DNA of 64,000 bases from Leifsonia sp. Root112D2. Lineage in GTDB: Bacteria; Actinomycetota; Actinomycetes; Actinomycetales; Microbacteriaceae. Both the position numbers and the translations under genes were made by a program. The DNA is taken from the NCBI RefSeq assembly GCF_001424905.1, contig NZ_LMCU01000002.1, forward strand, positions 310,001 through 374,000, read 5' to 3'. Below the pieces are notes generated by a model. The model saw only the letters and a list, made by a program, of their open reading frames with translations, had not been told where the DNA came from and searched no databases. Numbering within the stretch: the first letter of the stretch is position 1; the number at the start of each line of letters is the position of its first letter. Shown here piece after piece: positions 56,975-64,000 of the stretch.

Positions 56975-57985
56975 TTAGCTCTCTTCGAGGATGGAGTCCG
57001 GCTGGATATCGATCTTCGCGCCGGTGAGCTTGGCGGCAAGGCGGGCGTTCTGGCCCTCTTTGCCGATCGCCAGGGAGAGCTGGTAGTCGGGCACCAGGGC
57101 CCGCACCGCCTTCAGCGACTGATCGATGACGAACGCGCTGGTCACCTTGGCGGGCGACAGCGCGCTGGCCACGAACGTCGCCAGATCCGGAGAATAGTCG
57201 ACGATGTCGATCTTCTCGTTGTTGAGTTCGGCCGTGACCGCCCGAACACGCTGCCCCAGCTCGCCGATGCAGGCGCCCTTGGCGTTGATGCCGGGTTCCG
57301 TCGCGCGCACAGCGATCTTGGTGCGGTGACCGGCCTCGCGGGCCAGGGAGACGATCTCCACGAGACCGCTGGCGATCTCGGGAACCTCCAGCGAGAACAG
57401 CTTGCGCACGAGCGAAGGATGCGTGCGCGAAACGGTGATCGAAGGCCCCTTGAGCCCCTTCGACACGCTCGTGACGTAGACGCGGATGCGCGATCCGTGC
57501 GTGTAGTCCTCGCCGGGAACCTGCTCCTCGGGGGGCAGGATCGCCTCGATCGAGCCGAGGTCGACGTGGATCATGCGGGGGTTCGGCCCCTGCTGGATCA
57601 CACCGGCGACGATGTCGCCCTCGCGACCGCGGAACTCGCCGAGCACCGCGTCATCCGCGATGTCACGCAGACGCTGGTTGATGACCTGCTTCGCGGCGAA
57701 CGCGGCGATGCGGCCGAAGTCGCTGGGGCTGTCTTCGGACTCGCCGATGACCGCACCCTCCTCGTCGAGTTCCGGCACGAAGACGCTCACGTGACCGGTC
57801 TTGCGGTCGAGGTGCACGCGTGCCGGCGCAGGCGTGTCGTCACCATGGCCGTGCTTGGGCTCCGGCTGGTCGGTGTGCTTGAGGTACGCCGTCAGGATCG
57901 CCTGCTCGATGATCTGTACGAGTTCCTCGAAGGGAATCTCTCGCTCGCGTTCCATGAGACGCAAGACGCTGAGGTCGATGTCCAT
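56975..57985 (-). CDS. nusA: Transcription termination/antitermination factor NusA
   Basis: A 336-residue NusA of the short actinobacterial type. The N-terminal RNA-polymerase-binding region ([35 protein letters not shown]) is followed by S1, then two KH domains: [46 protein letters not shown] and the later [29 protein letters not shown]-like stretch. No C-terminal acidic repeats are present, as in mycobacteria. GAGGAGG lies five bases before the ATG at 57985. Upstream is proS after 106 bases, with no rimP between them. Confidence 0.96.
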   Translation of the reverse strand: [336 protein letters not shown]

Positions 57986-58091
57986 GCCGGCCTCCTCTAT
58001 TCGTTTTCGTGCCGCGGATTCAGCCACGCGGGTCAACTCTCTACGGTACCCGACCACACGCCATTCCGTTACCCGAATCGGGCGAGCGGGA

Positions 58092-59855
58092 TCAGCGCAG
58101 GCGGGCGGGAACCTCGGCGAGCGGCACGGGGGTGCGCTCGCCGGTGCGGCGGTTCCAGAGCTCGACGACACCGTCGGCGGCGTCGCGGCCCACGACAACG
58201 ACACGCGGCACGCCGATGAGCTCGGCGTCTCCGAACTTGACGCCGGGCGACACCTTGGGGCGGTCGTCGAAGAGCACCTCGAATCCGGATGTCTCCAGCT
58301 CGGCAACCAGCGTCTCCGCCACCTCGAAGATGGCCGCGTCGCGCCCGGCCGCAACCACGTGTACGTCGAACGGAGCCACGGTCTCGGGCCAGATGAGGCC
58401 CTTCTCGTCGTTATTGAGCTCGGCGATGATCGCCAGGATGCGGGTGACGCCGATGCCGTACGAACCCATCGTGACCGTGACAAGCTTGCCGTTCTCGTCG
58501 AGCACTTTCAGGCCCAACGCCTCCGCATACTTGCGGCCGAGCTGGAAGACGTGACCGATCTCCATGCCGCGGGCGAGTTCGACCGGACCCGAACCGTCGG
58601 GAGCGGGGTCACCGGCACGCACCTCCGCGATCTCGATCGTGGCATCCGGCGCGAAATCGCGGCCTGCCACGAGGCCGAAGACGTGTTTGCCGTCGACGTT
58701 CGCGCCGGTGATCCAGCCGGTGCCGTCGACAACGCGCGGGTCGACAACGTAGCGGATGCCCGTGGCCGACTTCTCGCCGAGAACCGCGCCGTCGGCACCC
58801 CACGGACCGATGTAGCCCTTGACGAGGCCGGAGTGGGCGGCAAAGTCTGCCTCATTGGCGGGCTCGACCTCGGCGGGGGCGAATGCGACCTCAGCGCGCT
58901 TCATGTCGACCTCGCGGTCGCCGGGAAGGCCCACGACCACGAGGTCACGGCTGCCGTCGAGGTTGCGCAGGGCGAGCACGACGTTCTTGAGTGTGTCCGC
59001 GGCGGTCCAGGCACGGCCGTCGGGGCGCGGGTGCTTCTCATTGGCCAGCGCGACGAGCGAGGCGATCGTGGGCGACTCGGGGGTGTCGAGCACCTCGGCC
59101 GGCGTGAGCTTCTCGTACGAGCGCGACTCGGGCACGACCGTCGTGAAGGCCTCGACGTTGGCCGCGTATCCGCCCGCCGAACGCACGAAGGTGTCCTCAC
59201 CGATGGGGGTGGGGTGCAGGAATTCCTCCGAGCGAGACCCGCCCATGGCGCCGGCATCCGCCTGCACGATGGCGTATTCGAGGCCGAGCCGCGTGAAGAT
59301 GCGCTCGTAAGCGTCGCGCTGCGCCATGTACGAGGCGTCGAGGCCGGCGTCGGTGTGGTCGAATGAGTATGCATCCTTCATCGTGAACTCGCGGCCGCGC
59401 AGCAGGCCGGCACGGGGGCGAGCCTCGTCGCGGTACTTGTCCTGAATCTGAAAGATCGTGAGCGGCAGGTCTTTGTAGCTCGAGTAGAGATCCTTCACGA
59501 GCAGGGTGAACGCCTCCTCGTGAGTGGGGGCGAGCACGTAGCCGGCGTCTTTGCGATCGCTGAGCCGAAACATCAGCGGGCCGTACTCGTCGTAACGCCC
59601 GGTGGCCTCGTACGGTTCCTTGGGCAGCAGCGGTGGGAAGTGCACCTCATGCGCTCCCGCGGCGGTCATCTCCTCGCGGATGATCGTCTCGATCTTGGCC
59701 TTGACGCGAAGCCCCAGCGGCAGCCAGGCGAAGATGCCTGCCGCCTGGCGACGGATGTAGCCGGCGCGCACGAGCAGCCGATGACTCGTCACCTCGGCGT
59801 CGGCCGGGTCTTCACGAAGGGTGCGGAGAAAGTAGTTGGAGAGGCGTGTAGGCAC
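58092..59855 (-). CDS. proS: Prolyl-tRNA synthetase (bacterial type)
   Basis: A 587-residue class II synthetase that charges tRNA-Pro. It starts RLSNYFLRTLREDPADAEVTSHRLLVRAGYIRRQAAGIFAWLPLGLRV. Motif 2 is KYRDEARPRAGLLRGREFTMKDAYSFD. An editing (YbaK-like) domain occupies the middle, with the expected lysine region near KHVFGLVAGRD, and motif 3 is TMGSYGIGVTRILAII. The C-terminal anticodon-binding domain ends with GVVELWNRRTGERTPVPLAEV. The GTG start has a TAAAGT box seven bases upstream, so its mRNA may be leaderless. It precedes nusA and follows ispG in the cluster. Confidence 0.97.
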   Translation of the reverse strand: MPTRLSNYFLRTLREDPADAEVTSHRLLVRAGYIRRQAAGIFAWLPLGLRVKAKIETIIREEMTAAGAHEVHFPPLLPKEPYEATGRYDEYGPLMFRLSDRKDAGYVLAPTHEEAFTLLVKDLYSSYKDLPLTIFQIQDKYRDEARPRAGLLRGREFTMKDAYSFDHTDAGLDASYMAQRDAYERIFTRLGLEYAIVQADAGAMGGSRSEEFLHPTPIGEDTFVRSAGGYAANVEAFTTVVPESRSYEKLTPAEVLDTPESPTIASLVALANEKHPRPDGRAWTAADTLKNVVLALRNLDGSRDLVVVGLPGDREVDMKRAEVAFAPAEVEPANEADFAAHSGLVKGYIGPWGADGAVLGEKSATGIRYVVDPRVVDGTGWITGANVDGKHVFGLVAGRDFAPDATIEIAEVRAGDPAPDGSGPVELARGMEIGHVFQLGRKYAEALGLKVLDENGKLVTVTMGSYGIGVTRILAIIAELNNDEKGLIWPETVAPFDVHVVAAGRDAAIFEVAETLVAELETSGFEVLFDDRPKVSPGVKFGDAELIGVPRVVVVGRDAADGVVELWNRRTGERTPVPLAEVPARLR

Positions 59856-59862
59856 GCGCTCT

Positions 59863-59868
59863 ACTTTA
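59863..59868 (-). promoter_or_regulatory. Leaderless -10 box of proS
   Basis: TAAAGT on the minus strand, seven bases before the GTG start. Confidence 0.5.
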
Positions 59869-59899
59869 CCGAGGTGTGCGAAGCTGCCGGCACGGCCGC

Positions 59900-61048
59900 T
59901 CAGACCGTGACGACCTGGGGGGCGCCACTCTCGCCCGCGGGCATCTCGGCGGCCAGGCGGTTGGCCTCGGCGATGAGGGTCTCGACGATCTCCGACTCCG
60001 GCACGGTCTTGATGACCTCGCCCTTGACGAAGATCTGGCCCTTGCCGTTTCCGGATGCCACGCCCAGGTCGGCCTCACGCGCCTCCCCCGGCCCATTCAC
60101 CACGCACCCCATCACGGCGACGCGTAGCGGAACGGTCATGCCCTCCAGACCGGCGGTGACGTCGTTGGCCAGCTTGTAGACATCCACCTGGGCGCGCCCA
60201 CAGCTGGGGCACGAGACGATCTCAAGCTTGCGCTCCCGCAGGTTGAGCGACTGCAGGATCTGCAGCCCCACCTTCACCTCCTGCGCGGGGGGCGCTGACA
60301 GCGACACGCGAATGGTGTCGCCGATGCCCTCGGCGAGCAGGATTCCGAAGGCGGTGGCGCTCTTGATGGTGCCCTGGAACTCCGGCCCGGCCTCGGTAAC
60401 GCCGAGGTGTAGCGGCCAGTCGCCGCGCTCGGCAAGCAGCCGGTACGCCTTCACCATGACGATGGGGTCGTTGTGCTTGACCGAGATCTTGAAGTCGTGA
60501 AAATCGTGCTCTTCGAACAGGCTCGCCTCCCAGACCGCGCTCTCCACGAGCGCCTCCGGGGTGGCCTTGCCGTACTTCTGCAGGATGCTGGGCTCAAGCG
60601 AGCCGGCGTTCACGCCGATGCGGATGGAGACATCCGCCGCCTTCGCCGCCGCCGCGATCTTGGCCACCTGGTCATCGAACTTGCGGATGTTGCCGGGGTT
60701 CACACGCACGCCGGCGCATCCGGCATCAATGGCCGCGAACACGTAGTTCGGCTGGAAGTGAATGTCGGCTATCACCGGAATCTGGCTCTTCTTGGCGATG
60801 ATCGGCAGCGCCTCCGCGTCATCACGACTGGGCACAGCGACACGCACGATGTCGCATCCGGATGCCGTCAGCTCGGCGATCTGCTGCAGCGTCGCGTTGA
60901 TGTTCGTGGTCGGCGTCGTCGTCATGGACTGCACGCTCACGGGTGCATCACCGCCGACGAGCACCTTGCCGACTTTGATCTGGCGGGACTTGCGCCGCGG
61001 GGCCAGGGTTTCGGGAGCCTTCGGCATTCCCAGATTGATCGCTGCCAC
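59900..61048 (-). CDS. ispG: 4-hydroxy-3-methylbut-2-en-1-yl diphosphate synthase
   Basis: A 382-residue iron-sulfur enzyme of the MEP isoprenoid pathway, converting MEcPP to HMBPP. It matches the mycobacterial IspG sequence as I recall it, including VQSMTTTPTTNINATLQQIAELTASGCDIVRVAVPSRDDAE, HFQPNYVFAAIDAGCAGVRVNPGNI, and the late CPSCGRAQVDVYKLANDV and MGCVVNGPGEAREADLGVASGNGKGQIF with the cluster cysteines. The GTG at 61048 is preferred over the internal ATG; a TAGACT box stands seven bases before it. rseP is next upstream on the same strand. Confidence 0.97.
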   Translation of the reverse strand: MAAINLGMPKAPETLAPRRKSRQIKVGKVLVGGDAPVSVQSMTTTPTTNINATLQQIAELTASGCDIVRVAVPSRDDAEALPIIAKKSQIPVIADIHFQPNYVFAAIDAGCAGVRVNPGNIRKFDDQVAKIAAAAKAADVSIRIGVNAGSLEPSILQKYGKATPEALVESAVWEASLFEEHDFHDFKISVKHNDPIVMVKAYRLLAERGDWPLHLGVTEAGPEFQGTIKSATAFGILLAEGIGDTIRVSLSAPPAQEVKVGLQILQSLNLRERKLEIVSCPSCGRAQVDVYKLANDVTAGLEGMTVPLRVAVMGCVVNGPGEAREADLGVASGNGKGQIFVKGEVIKTVPESEIVETLIAEANRLAAEMPAGESGAPQVVTV

Positions 61049-61055
61049 GTCAATC

Positions 61056-61061
61056 AGTCTA
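61056..61061 (-). promoter_or_regulatory. Leaderless -10 box of ispG
   Basis: TAGACT on the minus strand, seven bases before the GTG start. Confidence 0.5.
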
Positions 61062-61092
61062 GGTTGCGTCTCTGGATGTTGCGTCGGAGGCG

Positions 61093-62463
61093 TCAGCCGA
61101 AGAGGTTGATCGGCTTCACGATGTCGGCATAGGCCAGCAGCACGCTCATGGCGCCCAGCACGATGATCACGGCGAAGGTGAGCGGCATGAGCTTGCCCAT
61201 GTCGACGGGGCCGGGGTCGCGCCGTTTGAACAGCTTCGCGAAAAAGCGACGGATGCCTTCCCACAGCGCCCCGGCGACGTGCCCGCCGTCGAGCGGCAAC
61301 AGCGGCACCAGGTTGAACACGAACAGTGCAACGTTCAGCGAGGCAACGAGCCCGATCATGGTCTGCACCTTCGCGACCACCGGAATAGTGTCGGTACTGG
61401 CGATCTCGCCAGCGAGTCGCCCTACGCCGACGAGCCCCACCGGCCCGTTCGCGTCACGCGCCTCGGAGCCGAATGCGGCATTCCACACATCCACCATGCG
61501 CGCCGGCAGATTCACGATGATGTGCACCACCGAGCCGATGTTGCTGCCCACCGCGGTGAATGCACTCGAAAGCGGCTGCTGCACGAGTTCGGTGCCCGGC
61601 CCGATGCCGATGAAGCCCACGTCCTGGGTCTTGTCGTTGCCCGATGCGTCTTTCACGACCGCGCCGTTGGCATCCGTCACGTAGCGCTTGGAGACCTGGG
61701 GCATCACCGTGAGGTCGGTGCGCGCGCCATCGCGCTCGACAACGACCGGCACCGTCTGGTTCGGCGACTGCTGAATGAGCTTCGTCACCTGGTTCCAGCT
61801 GGTGACGGCCACCCCGTTGTAGCTGATGAGCTTGTCGCCCGTCTTCAGCCCGGCCGCCGCTGCGGGGCTCTGTGGGTCGGATGCCTCGCACGTCTGGCGC
61901 GTGCTCGTCGCCGCCAGCACGCACTGCGACACGCTCGAAACGGTGGTGCTGTACTGCTGCGCGCCGATGCCGCTGAGGAGCACGGCATAGAGCACGAGAG
62001 CTATCACGAGGTTCATGAACGGGCCGCCGAGCATGATGATGATGCGCTTGTACACGGCCAGACGGTAGAAGGAGCGACGCTCGTCGTCTTCGGTGACGGC
62101 GACCTCGGAGGGCAGGCCTTCGGCGAGGGTCTCGAGGTAGCCGGCGGCATCCGTGTTCTGATCCTGCACGATGGTCTGCAGAAAGCCGGTACTGGCGTCG
62201 CGACCGTGCTCGGCACCCTTCTCGGGCGGGAACATGCCGATCATGGCGATGTAGCCGCCGAGCGGGATGGCCTTCACGCCGTACTCGGTCTCGCCCCGTT
62301 TGCGCGACCACAGCGTCTTGCCGAAGCCGATCATGTACTGCGTCACCTTGACACCGAAGAGCTTGGCGGGAACCAGGTGCCCCATCTCGTGCAGGCCGAT
62401 CGACAGAGCGAGGCCGATGACCACGATGACGACGCCGAGAATGAACAGGAGTACGGATTCCAC
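61093..62463 (-). CDS. rseP: RseP/Rip1-family intramembrane site-2 protease
   Basis: A 456-residue zinc metalloprotease of the inner membrane that cuts transmembrane anti-sigma factors or similar substrates. The zinc site is HEMGH (25-29) in the first helix and LLPLDGGHVAG near the third. Between them is one PDZ domain (around SDPQSPAAAAGLKTGDKLISYNGVAVTSW), and MLGGPFMNLVIALVLY is the conserved second helix region. It lies in the usual actinobacterial position before ispG. Start GTG with a TACTCT box seven bases upstream. Targets cannot be read from the window. Confidence 0.95.
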   Translation of the reverse strand: MESVLLFILGVVIVVIGLALSIGLHEMGHLVPAKLFGVKVTQYMIGFGKTLWSRKRGETEYGVKAIPLGGYIAMIGMFPPEKGAEHGRDASTGFLQTIVQDQNTDAAGYLETLAEGLPSEVAVTEDDERRSFYRLAVYKRIIIMLGGPFMNLVIALVLYAVLLSGIGAQQYSTTVSSVSQCVLAATSTRQTCEASDPQSPAAAAGLKTGDKLISYNGVAVTSWNQVTKLIQQSPNQTVPVVVERDGARTDLTVMPQVSKRYVTDANGAVVKDASGNDKTQDVGFIGIGPGTELVQQPLSSAFTAVGSNIGSVVHIIVNLPARMVDVWNAAFGSEARDANGPVGLVGVGRLAGEIASTDTIPVVAKVQTMIGLVASLNVALFVFNLVPLLPLDGGHVAGALWEGIRRFFAKLFKRRDPGPVDMGKLMPLTFAVIIVLGAMSVLLAYADIVKPINLFG

Positions 62464-62470
62464 GTGGCCA

Positions 62471-62476
62471 AGAGTA
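62471..62476 (-). promoter_or_regulatory. Leaderless -10 box of rseP
   Basis: TACTCT on the minus strand, seven bases before the GTG start. The divergent kinase gene begins 108 bases to the right. Confidence 0.5.
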
Positions 62477-62571
62477 GTGCTGGGTCGCTGTGGATGGGCT
62501 GGTTGTGCGCTGTGGGCACGTCTCGCGACCGCGGTTACCATGGAGACCGCGCGGGCAAGGGGAGGTGGCAG

Positions 62572-63840
62572 GTGAGCGTCGTTGCAGATGATCCGTTCAT
62601 CGGTCGCCTGATCGGTGACCGATATCGCATCGTTGGGCTGATCGGGCGCGGCGGCATGGCATCCGTCTATCGCGCCGACGATGGAATGCTGCACCGTCAG
62701 GTGGCCCTGAAACTCTTGTTGGCCGACTCGACCGACGCCGCCGAGCTCGGCAGGCAACGAGTCGAGATCGAAACCCTCGCCTCGCTCAACCACCACGCTC
62801 TTGTCACTCTCTTCGACGCCGGCACGGAGGCGACGGATGCGGGCGAACGTGCCTTTCTGGTGATGGAGGTCGTCGACGGCAGGAATCTGCGGGACGCGAT
62901 CGCCTACGGCCTGGATGCGACGCAGATTGCACATATCGGTGCTGACGTCGCCGAGGCGCTGCACTATGTGCACGGTCGGGGCGTGGTGCACCGTGACGTC
63001 AAGCCGGCCAACATCCTGCTGGCGACCGGGGGCCTGCCGGGGCGCCCGGTATTGGCGAAGCTCGCCGACTTCGGCATCGCACGCCTCATCGACTCGTCGC
63101 GCCTGACCTCGACGGGCGTCGTCATGGGCACGGCCAGCTATCTCAGCCCCGAACAGGCCCGAGGCGGCGAGGTCGGCCCCGCCACCGACGTCTATTCGCT
63201 CGGAATCGTGCTGCTCGAGGCGTTGACCGGCGAAAACCCCTTTCCCGGCACCGCCGTCGAGTCGGCCAGCGCGAGGCTCAGCCGTGAACCGCATGTGCCC
63301 GGGGCGCTGGGCCACGACTGGGGTTCGCTGCTCACGGCCATGACCGCACTCGATCCAGACCAGCGGATGTCTGCCGCCGATGCCGCCGTCGCCACCCGCC
63401 GCATCGCCAATGCTGCCAGCGTCGTCGTCGCGAACGATGCGACGGTGCCCGCAGGCGTCGCTACCGTACCCACCGTGCCGATCGGTGGCGCCTCACCAAC
63501 GGTCGCGATGACTGCGCCGCCCGCGACGACACGGTCTCCGACAACACCGCCCCCGACAACACCGAGTACTGCAGAGCACAATCCGACCGCGGCGACGCTG
63601 CGGTATCCCGCGGCACCGAGCAAGCGGCCACCGGGTGAGCGCCCGCCGCGCACTCTCCCGGCTTCTCGACGCATCATCGGCGTCGCCTGCGCGGTCGTCA
63701 TAGTGATCGCCGCGGCGGGCGGGGTCCTCGCCTGGGGCGCTGCGGACAAGCATCCGACCCCGACACCGAGCCCGTACCCTTCCGTTTCCGGCACCCTGGG
63801 AACGCATCTCAAGCAACTCCAAAAGAGTGTGCAGCCATGA
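62572..63840 (+). CDS. PASTA-less membrane serine/threonine protein kinase
   Basis: A 422-residue eukaryotic-type kinase. The nucleotide loop is IGRGGMASVY (24-33), the ATP lysine is Lys47, the catalytic loop is HRDVKPANIL (140-149), DFG is 166-168 and the activation-segment end SPE is 192-194. A proline/threonine-rich linker (about 290-365) leads to one transmembrane helix (368-389) and a short extracytoplasmic tail, without PASTA domains. GGAGG lies six bases before the GTG. The stop overlaps the start of a lipoprotein gene (ATGA), suggesting cotranscription. Substrates unknown. Confidence 0.95.
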   Translation: MSVVADDPFIGRLIGDRYRIVGLIGRGGMASVYRADDGMLHRQVALKLLLADSTDAAELGRQRVEIETLASLNHHALVTLFDAGTEATDAGERAFLVMEVVDGRNLRDAIAYGLDATQIAHIGADVAEALHYVHGRGVVHRDVKPANILLATGGLPGRPVLAKLADFGIARLIDSSRLTSTGVVMGTASYLSPEQARGGEVGPATDVYSLGIVLLEALTGENPFPGTAVESASARLSREPHVPGALGHDWGSLLTAMTALDPDQRMSAADAAVATRRIANAASVVVANDATVPAGVATVPTVPIGGASPTVAMTAPPATTRSPTTPPPTTPSTAEHNPTAATLRYPAAPSKRPPGERPPRTLPASRRIIGVACAVVIVIAAAGGVLAWGAADKHPTPTPSPYPSVSGTLGTHLKQLQKSVQP

Positions 63841-64000
63841 GCCGGAATACTCGCGCGGAGGCGCGGCGAGCCCGGCTGGGCATCGTCGCGGTCGTGCTCC
63901 TCGCCTCCACGCTCAGCGGATGCACAGCCACGAAGGCGGAGATCGGAACGTCCGTGGCGAAGTCGCTCGAAGCATCCGTCATGACGGTGACGAAGTCGGC
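63837..64000 (+). CDS. Lipoprotein, 5' portion only (cut by window end)
   Basis: The first 54 codons of a gene running off the window. A basic start (SRNTRAEARRARLG) is followed by a hydrophobic stretch and the lipobox LSGC, with the cysteine as the predicted lipidation site, then TATKAEIGTSVAKSLEASV. It is thus an envelope lipoprotein. Its ATG overlaps the kinase stop. The protein is likely to act with the membrane kinase, but no family can be named from this piece. Confidence 0.85.
   Translation, partial: MSRNTRAEARRARLGIVAVVLLASTLSGCTATKAEIGTSVAKSLEASVMTVTKS

Noticed and set aside
57986..58483. Upstream extension of nusA
   Set aside because: The extension is low-complexity Ser/Arg/Pro sequence overlapping proS, and a strong ribosome site fixes the start at 57985.
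54323..59366. Several long plus-strand frames opposite infB, nusA and proS
   Set aside because: All are antisense shadows of highly conserved housekeeping genes.
61279..62571. Upstream in-frame extension of the Ser/Thr kinase
   Set aside because: It lies antisense to rseP; GGAGG just before the GTG at 62572 marks the real start.
1..64000. tRNA, rRNA, riboswitch, insertion sequence, prophage, attachment site or replication origin
   Set aside because: I looked in all gaps on both strands and saw no convincing case; no gap exceeds 300 bases and no transposase or integrase is encoded.

Overview
The window is a chromosomal segment of a high-GC Gram-positive bacterium, most likely a member of the Microbacteriaceae (Actinomycetota). 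Supporting signs are the very GC-rich third codon positions, the frequent GGATGC/GCATCC words, many GTG starts, an actinobacterial translation/isoprenoid gene cluster (rseP-ispG-proS-nusA-ylxR-infB-rbfA), a DUF3516-type helicase, a mycothiol-type maleylpyruvate-isomerase-fold protein, and a palindromic repeat built on GGTTGAG and CGTCTCGAAACC. I recognise that repeat from memory as typical of this family. Species cannot be named from the sequence alone. About 64 protein genes fill the window. No rRNA, tRNA, CRISPR array, insertion sequence or prophage was seen, and no gene-free stretch exceeds 300 bases.

Layout. 0-9 kb: carboxylesterase, MFS exporter, DUF3516 helicase, a zinc-ribbon SDR protein, PabC-like lyase and a cupin. 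9-18 kb: a short-form aconitase coupled to an unknown protein, two oxidoreductases, a VOC/MarR divergent pair with two clear operators, ZapE, phosphofructokinase, and CYTH and DUF3224 proteins. 18-25 kb: pyruvate oxidase, a phosphoesterase, a Stealth sugar-phosphotransferase and a two-component system. 25-31 kb: SNF2 helicase, small proteins, ribokinase with a degenerate RbsD/FucU-like protein, and a CsoR-family sensor with a macrodomain protein. 31-36 kb: a deoxyribose-catabolic operon (SorC regulator, DeoC, aldehyde dehydrogenase, half-length aldehyde dehydrogenase homologue). 36-42 kb: an ene-reductase/MarR/methyltransferase/nucleotidyltransferase operon, a ROK kinase and a CynX-type transporter. 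42-46 kb: tetR-truB-membrane proteins-ribF, read as one coupled operon. 46-53 kb: accessory block with a drug exporter, an internally deleted thioredoxin reductase, a CoA-transferase/amidohydrolase operon, PanE, a P-loop-defective kinase homologue and MutY. 53-64 kb: rbfA, infB, ylxR, nusA, proS, ispG, rseP, then a Ser/Thr kinase and the start of a lipoprotein gene.

How it works together. The housekeeping part serves translation initiation, tRNA charging, rRNA/tRNA maturation, isoprenoid synthesis and flavin synthesis. The accessory parts are small regulator-plus-target modules for sugar, aldehyde, electrophile and drug handling. Many genes share one promoter design: a TANNNT box ending 6-8 nt before the start codon, which implies leaderless mRNAs. 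The best candidates for something new are the zinc-ribbon SDR protein, the half-aldehyde dehydrogenase, the catalytically stripped RbsD/FucU homologue, the in-frame thioredoxin reductase deletion, and a genomic palindrome that supplies coding tails and stop codons.
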